Below are positions 8,307 through 16,559 of a DNA stretch of 64,000 nucleotides, one piece after another. Each line of letters begins with the position of its first letter. The stretch's first letter is position 1. The notes beneath the pieces were generated by a model. That model did not search any database, was not told the origin of the DNA, and saw only the letters and a list, made by a program, of their open reading frames with translations. The position numbers were made by a program, and so were the translations under genes. The stretch covers positions 1-64,000 of the forward strand of contig JAFTKH010000017.1 of NCBI GenBank assembly GCA_017453365.1, read 5' to 3'. This DNA is from Clostridia bacterium. GTDB lineage: Bacteria; Bacillota; Clostridia; Oscillospirales; CAG-272.

Positions 8307-8801
8307 ATGCTCAAGAAACTTTCAACCGTTCCCTTCTCCGGAACGAAAGAGCAGGAAGCTCGCCTCAAGGCAGTTATTGAGGCAAACAAGCACGACAAGA
8401 GCCTTCTTATGGCAGTTATGCAGGAGGCACAGGGTATCTACGAGTACCTTCCCATTGAAGTGCAGAATATGATAGCAGAAGGAATGGACGTTCCGCTCGA
8501 GAAGGTATACGGCGTCGCTACCTTCTACGCACAGTTCTCCCTCACCCCGAAGGGCGCGTGCCACATCTCCGTATGTCTCGGTACTGCGTGCTACGTTAAG
8601 GGCTCGGGTGACATCTACAACAAGCTCCAGGAGATACTCGGTATCGGCGGTGACGAGTGCACACCCGACAAAAAGTTCTCTCTCGCAGCGTGCCGTTGTA
8701 TCGGTGCGTGCGGCCTTGCTCCCGTTCTTACCGTCAATGACGAGGTTTACGGACGTCTCGGCGTTGATGACGTTGCGGGCATCATAGAAAAGTACAGATA
8801 A
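8307..8801 (+). CDS. hydC: HydC: [2Fe-2S] NuoE-like subunit of the electron-bifurcating hydrogenase
   Basis: A 164-residue thioredoxin-fold [2Fe-2S] protein of the NuoE/HydC family. Ligands are C90 and C95 (CLGTAC) and C131 and C135 (CRCIGAC). Residues 1-75 form the usual helical N-terminal domain. In trimeric HydABC it is the small electron-transfer subunit next to HydB, and the complex oxidises NADH and reduced ferredoxin together to make H2. The start is the ATG five bases after AGGAGGA; a longer frame upstream has no ribosome site. It is the first gene of the operon, but hydB and hydA come 4 kb later, with a sensory module between. Confidence 0.93.
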   Translation: MLKKLSTVPFSGTKEQEARLKAVIEANKHDKSLLMAVMQEAQGIYEYLPIEVQNMIAEGMDVPLEKVYGVATFYAQFSLTPKGACHISVCLGTACYVKGSGDIYNKLQEILGIGGDECTPDKKFSLAACRCIGACGLAPVLTVNDEVYGRLGVDDVAGIIEKYR

Positions 8802-8834
8802 GACAAAAATTCTTCTTTTAAGGAAGTCGGTTTT

Positions 8835-9179
8835 ATGAAGATTAGTGCAATCAAGGAGCTGCTTGATGCCGAGGTGCTGACGTGCGAGGAAGGTCTTGAT
8901 AAGCACGTTTATTCCGCCTGCGGCTGTGACCTTATGAGCGACGTTCTCGCTTTTGTTAAAGACCAGGCAGTCCTCTTAACGGGTCTTGTAAATCCCCAGG
9001 TTATACGCACCGCTGTTATGATGGATATGGTCTGCGTCGTATTCGTTCGCTCGAAGGCTCCCTCAGAGGAGATGCTCGAGCTGGCGCGCGACAGCGGAAT
9101 CGTGGTTATGAGCACCGAGAAGACGCTTTACACATCATGCGGTCTTCTTTTCAGTAACGGTCTTACGGGCGTAAGGTGA
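8835..9179 (+). CDS. DRTGG-domain protein 1 of the hydrogenase operon
   Basis: A 114-residue single DRTGG domain, recognisable from KISAIKELLDAEVLTCEEGLD, the LTGLVNPQVIRTA core and a closing hydrophobic VVMSTEKTLYTSCGLL. The family also occurs inside phosphotransacetylases and next to CBS domains, and probably binds a ligand. In Clostridia short DRTGG proteins recur beside bifurcating hydrogenases, but I know of no proven function. RBS AAGGAAG. A paralogue (10891-11220) follows in the same operon, suggesting a pair or heteromer. A role in sensing for H2 metabolism is inference from position. Confidence 0.8.
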   Translation: MKISAIKELLDAEVLTCEEGLDKHVYSACGCDLMSDVLAFVKDQAVLLTGLVNPQVIRTAVMMDMVCVVFVRSKAPSEEMLELARDSGIVVMSTEKTLYTSCGLLFSNGLTGVR

Positions 9180-9188
9180 GGGCACGGT

Positions 9189-9623
9189 ATGGCAGAAGAA
9201 TTGGTTTTCCGTTTCGACGTTGACGGCGAGGATTTCACATCGGCGGGTCAGGCCTCCGTTCAGGTAAAGAAAAATCTACGTCAGCTCGGTGTGGACTCCG
9301 AGGTCATCCGCCGTGTTTCCATCGCTATGTACGAGGGCGAAATAAATATGGTCATTCACGCGGGCGGCGGTACGGCGCTCGTAAAGGTATACCCCGACTG
9401 TATTGAAATCGTGCTCGAGGATCACGGTCCCGGTATTAAGGATATCGACCTCGCTATGCAGGAGGGATACTCCACCGCCACCGACACTATCCGTTCGCTC
9501 GGCTTCGGCGCGGGCATGGGGCTTCCGAATATGAAAAAATACACCGACAGTATGGATATCGAGTCTACCGTTGGCGTAGGTACCACCATAACTATGAGGG
9601 TGAATTGCCAGGAGGTGCTATGA
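9189..9623 (+). CDS. RsbW-like HATPase (anti-sigma factor/serine kinase family)
   Basis: A 144-residue GHKL ATPase. Motifs include the N-box (EGEINMVIHA), DHGPGIKD (G1), GFGAGMGLPNMKKY (G2) and a final GVGTTITM strand, as in RsbW/SpoIIAB-type kinases that bind a sigma factor or phosphorylate an STAS antagonist. No STAS or sigma gene is nearby, so the partner is probably another protein of this operon. The gene overlaps the HydS start by ATGA, so translation is coupled. A link between hydrogenase state and kinase output is a reasonable inference but unproven. Confidence 0.85.
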   Translation: MAEELVFRFDVDGEDFTSAGQASVQVKKNLRQLGVDSEVIRRVSIAMYEGEINMVIHAGGGTALVKVYPDCIEIVLEDHGPGIKDIDLAMQEGYSTATDTIRSLGFGAGMGLPNMKKYTDSMDIESTVGVGTTITMRVNCQEVL

Positions 9624-10891
9624 ACTACGTATACGAGCATTCCGTGACTCTCGACGAGAGCAAATGTACGGGGTGTACTGCGTGTCTTAAGCACTGTCCG
9701 ACCGAGGCGATACGCATTCGCGACGGCCACGCAAAGATAAATCCCGAACGATGCATCGACTGTGGAGAATGCATAAGAGTTTGCCCTCACAAGGCTAAAC
9801 GCGCTCTTTCGAGCAAGCTTTCCTCCATGGAGAAATTCAAGTGGAAAATAGCGTTACCCGCTCCCACTCTCTACGGTCAGTTCGACAACCTTGATGACGT
9901 TGACTACGTTCTCGACGGGCTGATAAAGCTCGGCTTCGACGAGGTATACGAGGTATCGAAGGCAGCGGAGCTTGTCTCCGCGTACACACGGCAGTATCTG
10001 AAGCTCGAGGGTGTCAAAAAACCCGCTATCAGCTCGGCCTGCCCCGTTGTTACACGTCTTATAGCTCTTCGTTTTCCCTCGCTCGCAGAACACATTATAC
10101 ATATGCTCCCACCTATGGAGGTAGCGGCGAAGCTTGCGCGCACGCGTGCGCTCGAGGCTCATCCGGAGCTTTCGGCTTCGGATATAGGCGTATGCTTCAT
10201 ATCCCCCTGCCCTGCAAAGGCGAGCTACGTAAAGAACGGCTTCGCGACGTACAGGAGCGAGGTTGACGAGGTGGTGTCTATCAAGGACGTCTATTTTCAG
10301 CTCATCGGCATAATGAGGAAGGATGACAAGATTGCCTCCCTCTCCGAGTCCGGAAGAATAGGCATAGGCTGGGCACGCTCGGGCGGTGAGGCAACCGCTA
10401 TATTCAACGAGGATTATCTTGCAGCTGACGGTATCGACAACGTTATACACGTACTCGACCAGGTAGAGAACGGCAATATTCCGCATCTTGAGTTTATTGA
10501 GCTCAACGCTTGCACGGGCGGCTGTGTCGGGGGAGTTCTCACGATACAGAATCCCTTTATTGCAAAGGCAAGGCTTCAAGCTCTGCGTCGGTATATGCCG
10601 GTTTCAAAAAACGTACTTTCAAAAGAAGAGCTAACATACATTCCGGACTATTATCTCTTCGATGACCTTCCGGAATACAATCCGATATCAAGACTGTCCG
10701 ACAACATAGCGAAATCTATGCGAATGATGGCGGACATACAAAATCTAAAAGCTGAACTGCCGGGTATAGACTGCGGCTCTTGCGGAGCGCCTAATTGCCG
10801 CGCCTTCGCCGAGGACGTAGTCAAATCTCTGGCTTGCCCCGAGGATTGTCCAATCAAGACACTGTGGGAAATAAAGGAAGGAGATAAGTGA
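9620..10891 (+). CDS. HydS-like sensory-type [FeFe]-hydrogenase with ferredoxin and C-terminal Fe-S domain
   Basis: A 423-residue iron-sulfur protein. Residues 10-60 are a 2[4Fe-4S] ferredoxin (C16/19/22/26 and C45/48/51/55). Residues 75-330 are an H-cluster domain reduced to motifs SSACP (138-142), SPCPAK (C197) and NACTGGC (C298, C302). Residues 380-412 hold a further Cys-rich Fe-S motif (DCGSCG, C393, C406, C410). All four H-cluster ligand positions are Cys, but the proton-relay Cys is Ala140, as described for sensory HydS hydrogenases, so turnover is expected to be slow. There is no PAS domain. Translation is coupled to genes on both sides. A role as H2/redox sensor for the adjacent HATPase and DRTGG proteins is inference. 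Confidence 0.82.
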   Translation: MNYVYEHSVTLDESKCTGCTACLKHCPTEAIRIRDGHAKINPERCIDCGECIRVCPHKAKRALSSKLSSMEKFKWKIALPAPTLYGQFDNLDDVDYVLDGLIKLGFDEVYEVSKAAELVSAYTRQYLKLEGVKKPAISSACPVVTRLIALRFPSLAEHIIHMLPPMEVAAKLARTRALEAHPELSASDIGVCFISPCPAKASYVKNGFATYRSEVDEVVSIKDVYFQLIGIMRKDDKIASLSESGRIGIGWARSGGEATAIFNEDYLAADGIDNVIHVLDQVENGNIPHLEFIELNACTGGCVGGVLTIQNPFIAKARLQALRRYMPVSKNVLSKEELTYIPDYYLFDDLPEYNPISRLSDNIAKSMRMMADIQNLKAELPGIDCGSCGAPNCRAFAEDVVKSLACPEDCPIKTLWEIKEGDK

Positions 10892-11220
10892 TGACGGTAC
10901 GCGAGCTTGCATCTCACCCCGACTTTTCTCCTATCGCGATGCCAAATCCCGACCGCGAGGTAAAGGGCGCTTACATAGGCGACCTTTTAAGCTGGGTTAT
11001 GGGACGGGCCAAGGCGGACACACTCTGGCTTACCATCATGTCGAACGTGAATGTCCTCGCTGTAGCATCGCTTGCCGACGTTTCTGCGGTCATACTGACC
11101 GAGGGTGTTACTCCGGAGAGTGACATCATAACAGCGGCTTCTGAAAAGGGTATCAACCTTATTTCCACCTCTCTTCCCTCCTACGGTGCAGCAAGGGTGT
11201 TGGTGGCGCTTGGATTATGA
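10891..11220 (+). CDS. DRTGG-domain protein 2 of the hydrogenase operon
   Basis: A 109-residue paralogue of the 8835 gene: MTVRELASHPDFSPIAM, then a core with LWLTIMSNVNVLAVASLADVSAV and the closing INLISTSLPSYGAARVL. ATG 10891 overlaps the HydS stop, with AAGGAG eight bases upstream; an in-frame GTG one codon earlier is also possible. Overlap with HydS and with the PHP gene implies fixed stoichiometry. Ligand and function are unknown. Confidence 0.75.
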   Translation: MTVRELASHPDFSPIAMPNPDREVKGAYIGDLLSWVMGRAKADTLWLTIMSNVNVLAVASLADVSAVILTEGVTPESDIITAASEKGINLISTSLPSYGAARVLVALGL

Positions 11221-11948
11221 GAGAGTATAAATACGACCTTCACATACATTCCGCGCTTTCCCCCTGTGGGGACAACGACAACACTCCCGGCAATATTGCG
11301 GGTATGGCTCATATATCGGAGCTCGACATCGTAGCTCTTACCGACCATAACACCTGCAAAAACTGTCCTGCCTTTTTCGAGGCGGCAGAGAGCTTTGGCA
11401 TCATACCTATAGCGGGTATGGAGCTGACTACTAGCGAAGATATACACGTGGTATGCCTTTTTGAGGAGCTCTCCTATGCTCTTGATTTTGAGCGTGAGCT
11501 CTCACGCTTCCGTGTGCTTATAAAAAACCGAACGGATATTTTCGGCGAGCAGCTGATATTCGATAGTGAGGATAACGTCGTAGGATATGAAGAGCACCTG
11601 CTCACAAATGCTACCACGCTGTCTGTAGAGGACGTGCCCAAGCTTGTTTCTCGCTTCGGCGGTGTATGCTATCCCGCACATATTGATAAAGATGCGAACG
11701 GCATTATTGCCGTGCTGGGTACTCTGCCAGAAACACCGATATTCACTGCGGTTGAGCTACACGACCTAAAGAGGCTAGACGAGTATAACGAAAAATACTC
11801 TCTACGCGGAAAATTCGTACTAACGGGCTCCGACGCTCACTATCTCGAGAACGTCGGCGACTGCTTTGGCACGGTGATGCTGGAGGCTGACAAGTCAGAC
11901 CCATCCTCTGTGCGGCGCGAATTTCTTCGCAGGATTGGTGGCTTATGA
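11217..11948 (+). CDS. PHP-domain metal-dependent phosphoesterase
   Basis: A 243-residue PHP protein. The metal motifs are complete: DLHIHS (D7, H9, H11), LTDHNT, AGMEL, a His in YPAHIDKD near 160 and GSDAHY near 208. PHP enzymes act as phosphatases or phosphodiesterases. In this operon one could remove a phosphate placed by the HATPase proteins or degrade a nucleotide signal; both are conjecture. ATGA overlaps join it to the DRTGG2 gene before and the HATPase gene after it. No sequence oddities. Confidence 0.87.
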   Translation: MREYKYDLHIHSALSPCGDNDNTPGNIAGMAHISELDIVALTDHNTCKNCPAFFEAAESFGIIPIAGMELTTSEDIHVVCLFEELSYALDFERELSRFRVLIKNRTDIFGEQLIFDSEDNVVGYEEHLLTNATTLSVEDVPKLVSRFGGVCYPAHIDKDANGIIAVLGTLPETPIFTAVELHDLKRLDEYNEKYSLRGKFVLTGSDAHYLENVGDCFGTVMLEADKSDPSSVRREFLRRIGGL

Positions 11949-12496
11949 AGGAATTATCACTGAATATTCTCGATATAGCCGAGAATTCGGTAAAGGCGGG
12001 CGCATCCCTTACCGAAATAATATTAAATGAAGAGAGCGACACTCTTACTATGACTGTAAGGGACAACGGCTCGGGAATGTCTGAGGAAACCCTTCGCTCG
12101 GTTACCGACCCGTTTTACACGACGAGGACGACGAGAAAGGTCGGGCTTGGCATTCCGCTTCTCAAGCTCGCTTGCGAGCAGACGGGCGGCACACTCACCA
12201 TAACCTCGCGGCTTATGACTGCTTCCCTGCCGGGAGAAACGACGGTTACGGCTATCTTCAATACGGCGCACATTGATGCGACACCGCTCGGGGACGTTAT
12301 CTCGACGGTGGTAACGCTCATTCAAGGGCATCCCAACAGAGACTTTTACTTTCTGCACAAGAAGGGGTCTCATACGGTCGAGCTTGATACCCGTGCTCTT
12401 CGCGAGGTGCTAGAGGACGTACCTCTATCGACGCCGGACGTGCTCGTGTGGGTACGTGAAAATCTCGAGGAGCAATACAAGGAGTTTATTATTTAA
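11945..12496 (+). CDS. Histidine-kinase-like ATPase, stand-alone HATPase domain
   Basis: A 183-residue protein starting directly with an HATPase_c domain: N-box LNILDIAENSVKAGA, G1 DNGSGM, F-box TDPFYTTRTTRK, G2 VGLGIPLLK. This resembles the catalytic half of sensor kinases, but there is no dimerisation/His domain and no membrane segment. About 60 C-terminal residues are extra. A phospho-acceptor must be elsewhere if it is a kinase. It is the second ATPase in this operon, different in type from the RsbW-like one. It overlaps the PHP gene. Confidence 0.83.
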   Translation: MKELSLNILDIAENSVKAGASLTEIILNEESDTLTMTVRDNGSGMSEETLRSVTDPFYTTRTTRKVGLGIPLLKLACEQTGGTLTITSRLMTASLPGETTVTAIFNTAHIDATPLGDVISTVVTLIQGHPNRDFYFLHKKGSHTVELDTRALREVLEDVPLSTPDVLVWVRENLEEQYKEFII

Positions 12497-12524
12497 TAAA
12501 ATTATATATGAAAGGACACAGAAA

Positions 12525-12890
12525 ATGAAATCTTTGGCTGAATTAAAGGCAATCAAAGACAGAATGAAGGACAAGGTTATCCTTCGCGAGGGCTCGGGTG
12601 ACGTCCGTGTCGTAGTCGGCATGGCAACCTGCGGTATTGCAGCAGGCGCGCGTCCCGTCCTTAACGCATTCGTGGAGGGAGTAACCGCAGCGAAGCTTAC
12701 CGACAAGGTAACGGTTTCGCAGACAGGCTGTATAGGCCTCTGCCAGCTTGAACCCATTGTTGAGGTTCACGAGGCAGGCAAGGAGAAGGTCACCTACGTT
12801 AAGATGACCCCCGAGAAGGTAGAGACAGTTATTGAAAAGCATCTTAAAAACGGCAAGGTAGTAACCGAGTTTACTGTTGCCGATGTATAA
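12525..12890 (+). CDS. [2Fe-2S] thioredoxin-like ferredoxin
   Basis: A 121-residue thioredoxin-fold [2Fe-2S] protein, related to the N-terminus of HydB and to NuoE C-termini. Cys ligands lie in MATCGIAAGA and QTGCIGLC. It probably passes electrons between the hydrogenase subunits or to HydS. The true start is ATG 12525 after GAAAGGACAC; upstream in-frame codons lie inside the HATPase gene. It is followed 16 bases later by hydB. Homologous small ferredoxins accompany hydB in many Clostridia. Confidence 0.88.
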   Translation: MKSLAELKAIKDRMKDKVILREGSGDVRVVVGMATCGIAAGARPVLNAFVEGVTAAKLTDKVTVSQTGCIGLCQLEPIVEVHEAGKEKVTYVKMTPEKVETVIEKHLKNGKVVTEFTVADV

Positions 12891-12906
12891 AATTTGGAGG
12901 TAAGTT

Positions 12907-14727
12907 ATGATTCGTGCACATGTTTTGATTTGTGGCGGTACAGGCTGTACCTCGTCGGGCAGTAAGGCAGTCCAAGATGCGTTCGCGGAGAATATCAAGG
13001 CTTTCGGTCTTGAGGAAGAGGTTAAGCTCGTTCAGACGGGCTGCTTCGGTCTTTGTGCGCTCGGCCCTGTCGTTATCGTTTATCCCGACGGTACATTCTA
13101 CAGCCGTGTAACCCCCGAGGACGTTAAGGAGATAGTTTCCGAGCATCTTTTTAAGGGTAGAGTTGTCGAGCATCTTGTTTACGCCGACACCGGAGCCGAA
13201 GAGGTAGTTGATAAGGCCAGCGTATCTCTCGGCGATACCGCATTCTATAAGTCCCAGAAGCGTATAGTTCTTCGTAACTGCGGCGTTATCGACCCCGATA
13301 GCATTGATGAATACATCGCTATGGACGGTTACGCAGCACTCGGTAAGGTACTCACAGAGATGACCCCCGAGGACGTTATCAAGGTGGTTTCCGATTCCGG
13401 TCTTCGCGGACGCGGAGGCGGCGGCTTCCCTACCGGACGCAAGTGGGCTCTTTGCGCACCCAACAAGGCTCCCCAGAAATACGTTGTATGTAACGCCGAC
13501 GAGGGCGACCCCGGTGCGTTTATGGACCGTTCCATCCTCGAGGGCGACCCTCATTCCGTTATCGAGGCTATGGCTATCTGCGGTTACGCAGTAGGCGCAA
13601 CCCAGGGTTACGTTTACGTTCGTGCGGAGTACCCCATCGCGGTTACCCGTCTTCAGAACGCTATCGCACAGGCTCGTGAATACGGTCTTCTCGGTAAAAA
13701 TATCTTTGGCTCGGGCTTCGATTTCGAGCTTGACATCAGACTTGGCGCGGGCGCGTTCGTCTGCGGCGAGGAGACCGCTCTTATGACCTCTATAGAGGGC
13801 AACCGCGGTGAGCCCCGTCCCCGTCCTCCGTACCCTGCTGTTAAGGGTCTTTACAACTCTCCCACCGTTGAGAACAACGTTGAGACCTTCGCTAACATTC
13901 CCCAGATAATCCTCAACGGCGTTGAGTGGTTCACCTCTATGGGTACCGAGAAATCAAAGGGTACGAAGGTATTCGCGCTCGGCGGCAAGATTGAGCACAC
14001 CGGACTTGTTGAGATTCCTATGGGTACTACCCTTCGTGAGATAATCTACGACATCGGCGGCGGTATCCCCGGCGGCAAGAAGTTCAAGGCTGCACAGACA
14101 GGCGGTCCTTCCGGCGGATGTATCCCCGCAGAGCTTATTGACACCGAGGTTGACTACGACAACCTTGTTTCCATCGGCTGTATGATGGGTTCGGGCGGTC
14201 TTATCGTTATGGACGAGGACACCTGTATGGTCGATATGGCGAAGTTCTTCCTTGAGTTCACGGTTGACGAGTCGTGCGGTAAGTGCACTCCCTGCCGTGT
14301 TGGTACGAAGCGCCTTCTCGAGCTCCTTGACAAGATTACCGACGGCAAGGGTACGCTTGAGGATATAGACAGACTTGAGGAGCTCTGCAACTACATAAAG
14401 CAGAATTCTCTTTGCGGTCTCGGACAGACTGCACCCAACCCCGTTCTCGCTACACTTCATTTCTTCCGCGACGAGTATATTGCTCACGTTGTGGACAAGA
14501 AGTGTCCTGCAGGAGTATGTAAGAGTCTTCTTTCCTTCTCCATTGACCAGGATAAGTGTATCGGCTGCGGCAAGTGTGCAAAGAACTGCCCTGTTGACGC
14601 TATAGCAAAAACAGATTATGTAGCACCCGGACACAAGCTTCCCTCTTACGCTATTGATACGGTTAAGTGTATCAAGTGCGGCGCTTGTATGGCAGGTTGT
14701 AAGTTCGGCGCTATTTCGAAGAAGTGA
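12907..14727 (+). CDS. hydB: HydB: NADH/FMN-binding subunit of the bifurcating [FeFe]-hydrogenase
   Basis: A 606-residue NuoF-type flavoprotein. Order: N-terminal thioredoxin-like [2Fe-2S] domain (Cys in GGTGCTSSG and QTGCFGLC, residues 1-85), FMN/NADH domain (GRGGGGFPTG near 170, CNADEGDPGAF), SLBB domain, [4Fe-4S] site (SCGKCTPCR near 455), and a 2[4Fe-4S] ferredoxin at the C-terminus (CIGCGKCAKNCP, CIKCGACMAGC). This is the standard HydB of trimeric HydABC. It binds NAD(H) and, together with HydA, couples ferredoxin and NADH oxidation to H2 formation. GGAGGTAAGTT precedes the ATG. Codon use is strongly biased to preferred codons, which suggests high expression. Confidence 0.96.
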   Translation: MIRAHVLICGGTGCTSSGSKAVQDAFAENIKAFGLEEEVKLVQTGCFGLCALGPVVIVYPDGTFYSRVTPEDVKEIVSEHLFKGRVVEHLVYADTGAEEVVDKASVSLGDTAFYKSQKRIVLRNCGVIDPDSIDEYIAMDGYAALGKVLTEMTPEDVIKVVSDSGLRGRGGGGFPTGRKWALCAPNKAPQKYVVCNADEGDPGAFMDRSILEGDPHSVIEAMAICGYAVGATQGYVYVRAEYPIAVTRLQNAIAQAREYGLLGKNIFGSGFDFELDIRLGAGAFVCGEETALMTSIEGNRGEPRPRPPYPAVKGLYNSPTVENNVETFANIPQIILNGVEWFTSMGTEKSKGTKVFALGGKIEHTGLVEIPMGTTLREIIYDIGGGIPGGKKFKAAQTGGPSGGCIPAELIDTEVDYDNLVSIGCMMGSGGLIVMDEDTCMVDMAKFFLEFTVDESCGKCTPCRVGTKRLLELLDKITDGKGTLEDIDRLEELCNYIKQNSLCGLGQTAPNPVLATLHFFRDEYIAHVVDKKCPAGVCKSLLSFSIDQDKCIGCGKCAKNCPVDAIAKTDYVAPGHKLPSYAIDTVKCIKCGACMAGCKFGAISKK

Positions 14728-14745
14728 TGAAAGGAGTGCGCTGAT

Positions 14746-16497
14746 ATGGAAATGTTAAATGTTAAAGTTAACGGTATTGCTGTCTCTGTACCGAAGGGCG
14801 CAACCATTCTTGAGGCTGCCCGTGCGGCAGGTGTGGAAATCCCCACCCTCTGCTTTATGAAAGAAAAGAACGAGATAGGTGCGTGCCGTATTTGTGTAGT
14901 TGAGGCTACCGGTGCACGCGGACTCGTAACTGCGTGCGTATATCCCGTGACCGAAGGAATGGAGATTCAGACGAATACTCCCAAGGTACGCGCTGCACGC
15001 AAGACCACCCTTGAGCTTATTCTCTCTACCCACGACAAGAACTGTCTCTCCTGCTCGAGGTCTACTAACTGCGAGCTTCAGAAGCTCTGCCTTGAGTACG
15101 GTGTTGACTCGAAGGCTTTCGAGGGCTTTAAGCCCGCCTATGAGCTCGACTATTCTACTCCCCACCTCGTCAGAGACAACAACAAGTGTATACTCTGCCG
15201 TAGATGTGTAGCGGTTTGTAACGAGCAGTACGTATCGGTAATCGGTGCTAATAACAGAGGTATTGATACCTGCATCGGCCAGCCCTTCAATATGACCCTT
15301 GGCGAGACCCCCTGTATCTCCTGCGGTCAGTGTACCGCAGTATGTCCCACCGCAGCTCTCGTTGAGCGCGACGACACCGACAAGGTTTGGGCAGCTCTTG
15401 CAGACCCGACGAAGCACGTTGTGGTACAGACTGCACCTTCTATAAGAGCTACTCTCGGTGAGTGCTTCGATATGCCTATCGGCACGAACGTTGAGGGCAA
15501 GATGGTTGCGGCTCTTCGCCGTCTCGGATTCGAGAAGGTATTTGATACCAACACTGCGGCTGACTTCACCATCGTTGAGGAGGCTACAGAGCTTCTTGAG
15601 CGTGTAAAGTGTGGCGGTACTCTTCCTATGATTACCTCCTGCTCGCCCGGATGGGTTAAGTTCTGCGAGTACTACTACCCCGATATGATAGACCACCTTT
15701 CCTCTTGTAAGTCCCCCCAGCAGATGGGCGGAGCGCTTATCAAGACCTATTGGGCTGAAAAGATGGGATATGACCCGAAGGATATCTTCGTAGTTTCTAT
15801 TATGCCCTGTACCGCGAAGAAATTCGAGGTAGGCAGAGATGATATGTCTGCCGCAGGCAACGGAATTGCTGACGTTGACGTAGCACTCACAACTCGTGAG
15901 CTCGCAAGAATGATTGGCAGAGCCGGACTTAAGTTCACTGCTCTTCCCGACGAGGAGTTCGACTGTGCTCTCGGTGTTGACACCGGTGCGGCTGTTATCT
16001 TCGGTGCAACGGGCGGCGTTATGGAGGCAGCGCTCCGTACCGCTAACGACGTTCTTACCGGCAAGGATAACAAGGAGATTGATTTCCACGAGGTAAGAGG
16101 TACAGAGGGACTCAAGGAGGCTACCTACAACATCGCAGGTAAGGAAATAAAGGTTGCTGTCGCATCGGGCGCTGCTAATGCAAAGCTCGTTATGGACAAG
16201 ATTAAGTCCGGCGAAGCAGACTGGACATTTGTTGAGATAATGGGTTGTCCCGGCGGCTGCGTAAACGGCGGCGGTCAGCCTATCCAGCCTCAGCACGTAA
16301 GAGATACCGTAGACCTCAAGGCTGTAAGGGCAAAGGCTCTCTATGACCAAGACCGTGCTATGGAGCTTCGTAAGTCTCATAACAACCCCATAATTAAGGA
16401 AGTTTACGACAACTACTTTAAGGGTGGATACGGTTGCCATGCGGCTCACCACGCGCTTCACACCTCCTACGTTGCAAGGAAAAAGTTCGATATCTGA
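14746..16497 (+). CDS. hydA: HydA: catalytic subunit of the electron-bifurcating [FeFe]-hydrogenase
   Basis: A 583-residue M3-type [FeFe]-hydrogenase. N-terminal clusters: [2Fe-2S] (C36, C47, C50, C64), His-Cys3 [4Fe-4S] (H96, C100, C103, C109) and 2[4Fe-4S] (C148-C158 and C190-C200). The H-domain has TSCSPGW (297-303), MPCTAKKFE (C355) and MGCPGGCVNGGG (C501, C505), then a small-subunit-like C-terminus. Numbering happens to match the Clostridium pasteurianum enzyme: the proton-relay Cys299 is kept, but the usual cluster ligand Cys300 is Ser. This may be a recurring variant of multimeric hydrogenases; I could not verify it. Last gene of the operon, followed by a terminator, and strongly codon-biased. 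Confidence 0.95.
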   Translation: MEMLNVKVNGIAVSVPKGATILEAARAAGVEIPTLCFMKEKNEIGACRICVVEATGARGLVTACVYPVTEGMEIQTNTPKVRAARKTTLELILSTHDKNCLSCSRSTNCELQKLCLEYGVDSKAFEGFKPAYELDYSTPHLVRDNNKCILCRRCVAVCNEQYVSVIGANNRGIDTCIGQPFNMTLGETPCISCGQCTAVCPTAALVERDDTDKVWAALADPTKHVVVQTAPSIRATLGECFDMPIGTNVEGKMVAALRRLGFEKVFDTNTAADFTIVEEATELLERVKCGGTLPMITSCSPGWVKFCEYYYPDMIDHLSSCKSPQQMGGALIKTYWAEKMGYDPKDIFVVSIMPCTAKKFEVGRDDMSAAGNGIADVDVALTTRELARMIGRAGLKFTALPDEEFDCALGVDTGAAVIFGATGGVMEAALRTANDVLTGKDNKEIDFHEVRGTEGLKEATYNIAGKEIKVAVASGAANAKLVMDKIKSGEADWTFVEIMGCPGGCVNGGGQPIQPQHVRDTVDLKAVRAKALYDQDRAMELRKSHNNPIIKEVYDNYFKGGYGCHAAHHALHTSYVARKKFDI

Positions 16498-16512
16498 TAA
16501 GAATCCAAAGGA

Positions 16513-16543
16513 ACGAGCCCTGTTGATTGACAGGGCTCGTTTA
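16513..16543 (+). terminator. Terminator of the hydrogenase operon
   Basis: ACGAGCCCTG (16513-16522) and CAGGGCTCGT (16531-16540) form a perfect 10-bp stem, then TTTA, 16 bases after hydA. Confidence 0.85.
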
Positions 16544-16559
16544 ATATTATATAGAGAAT

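Noticed and set aside
14755-16461. Long open frame on the reverse strand opposite hydA (and similar ones opposite hydB, proS and potA)
   Set aside because: No ribosome site, no recognisable domains, and the frames arise from strong codon bias of the real genes on the other strand.
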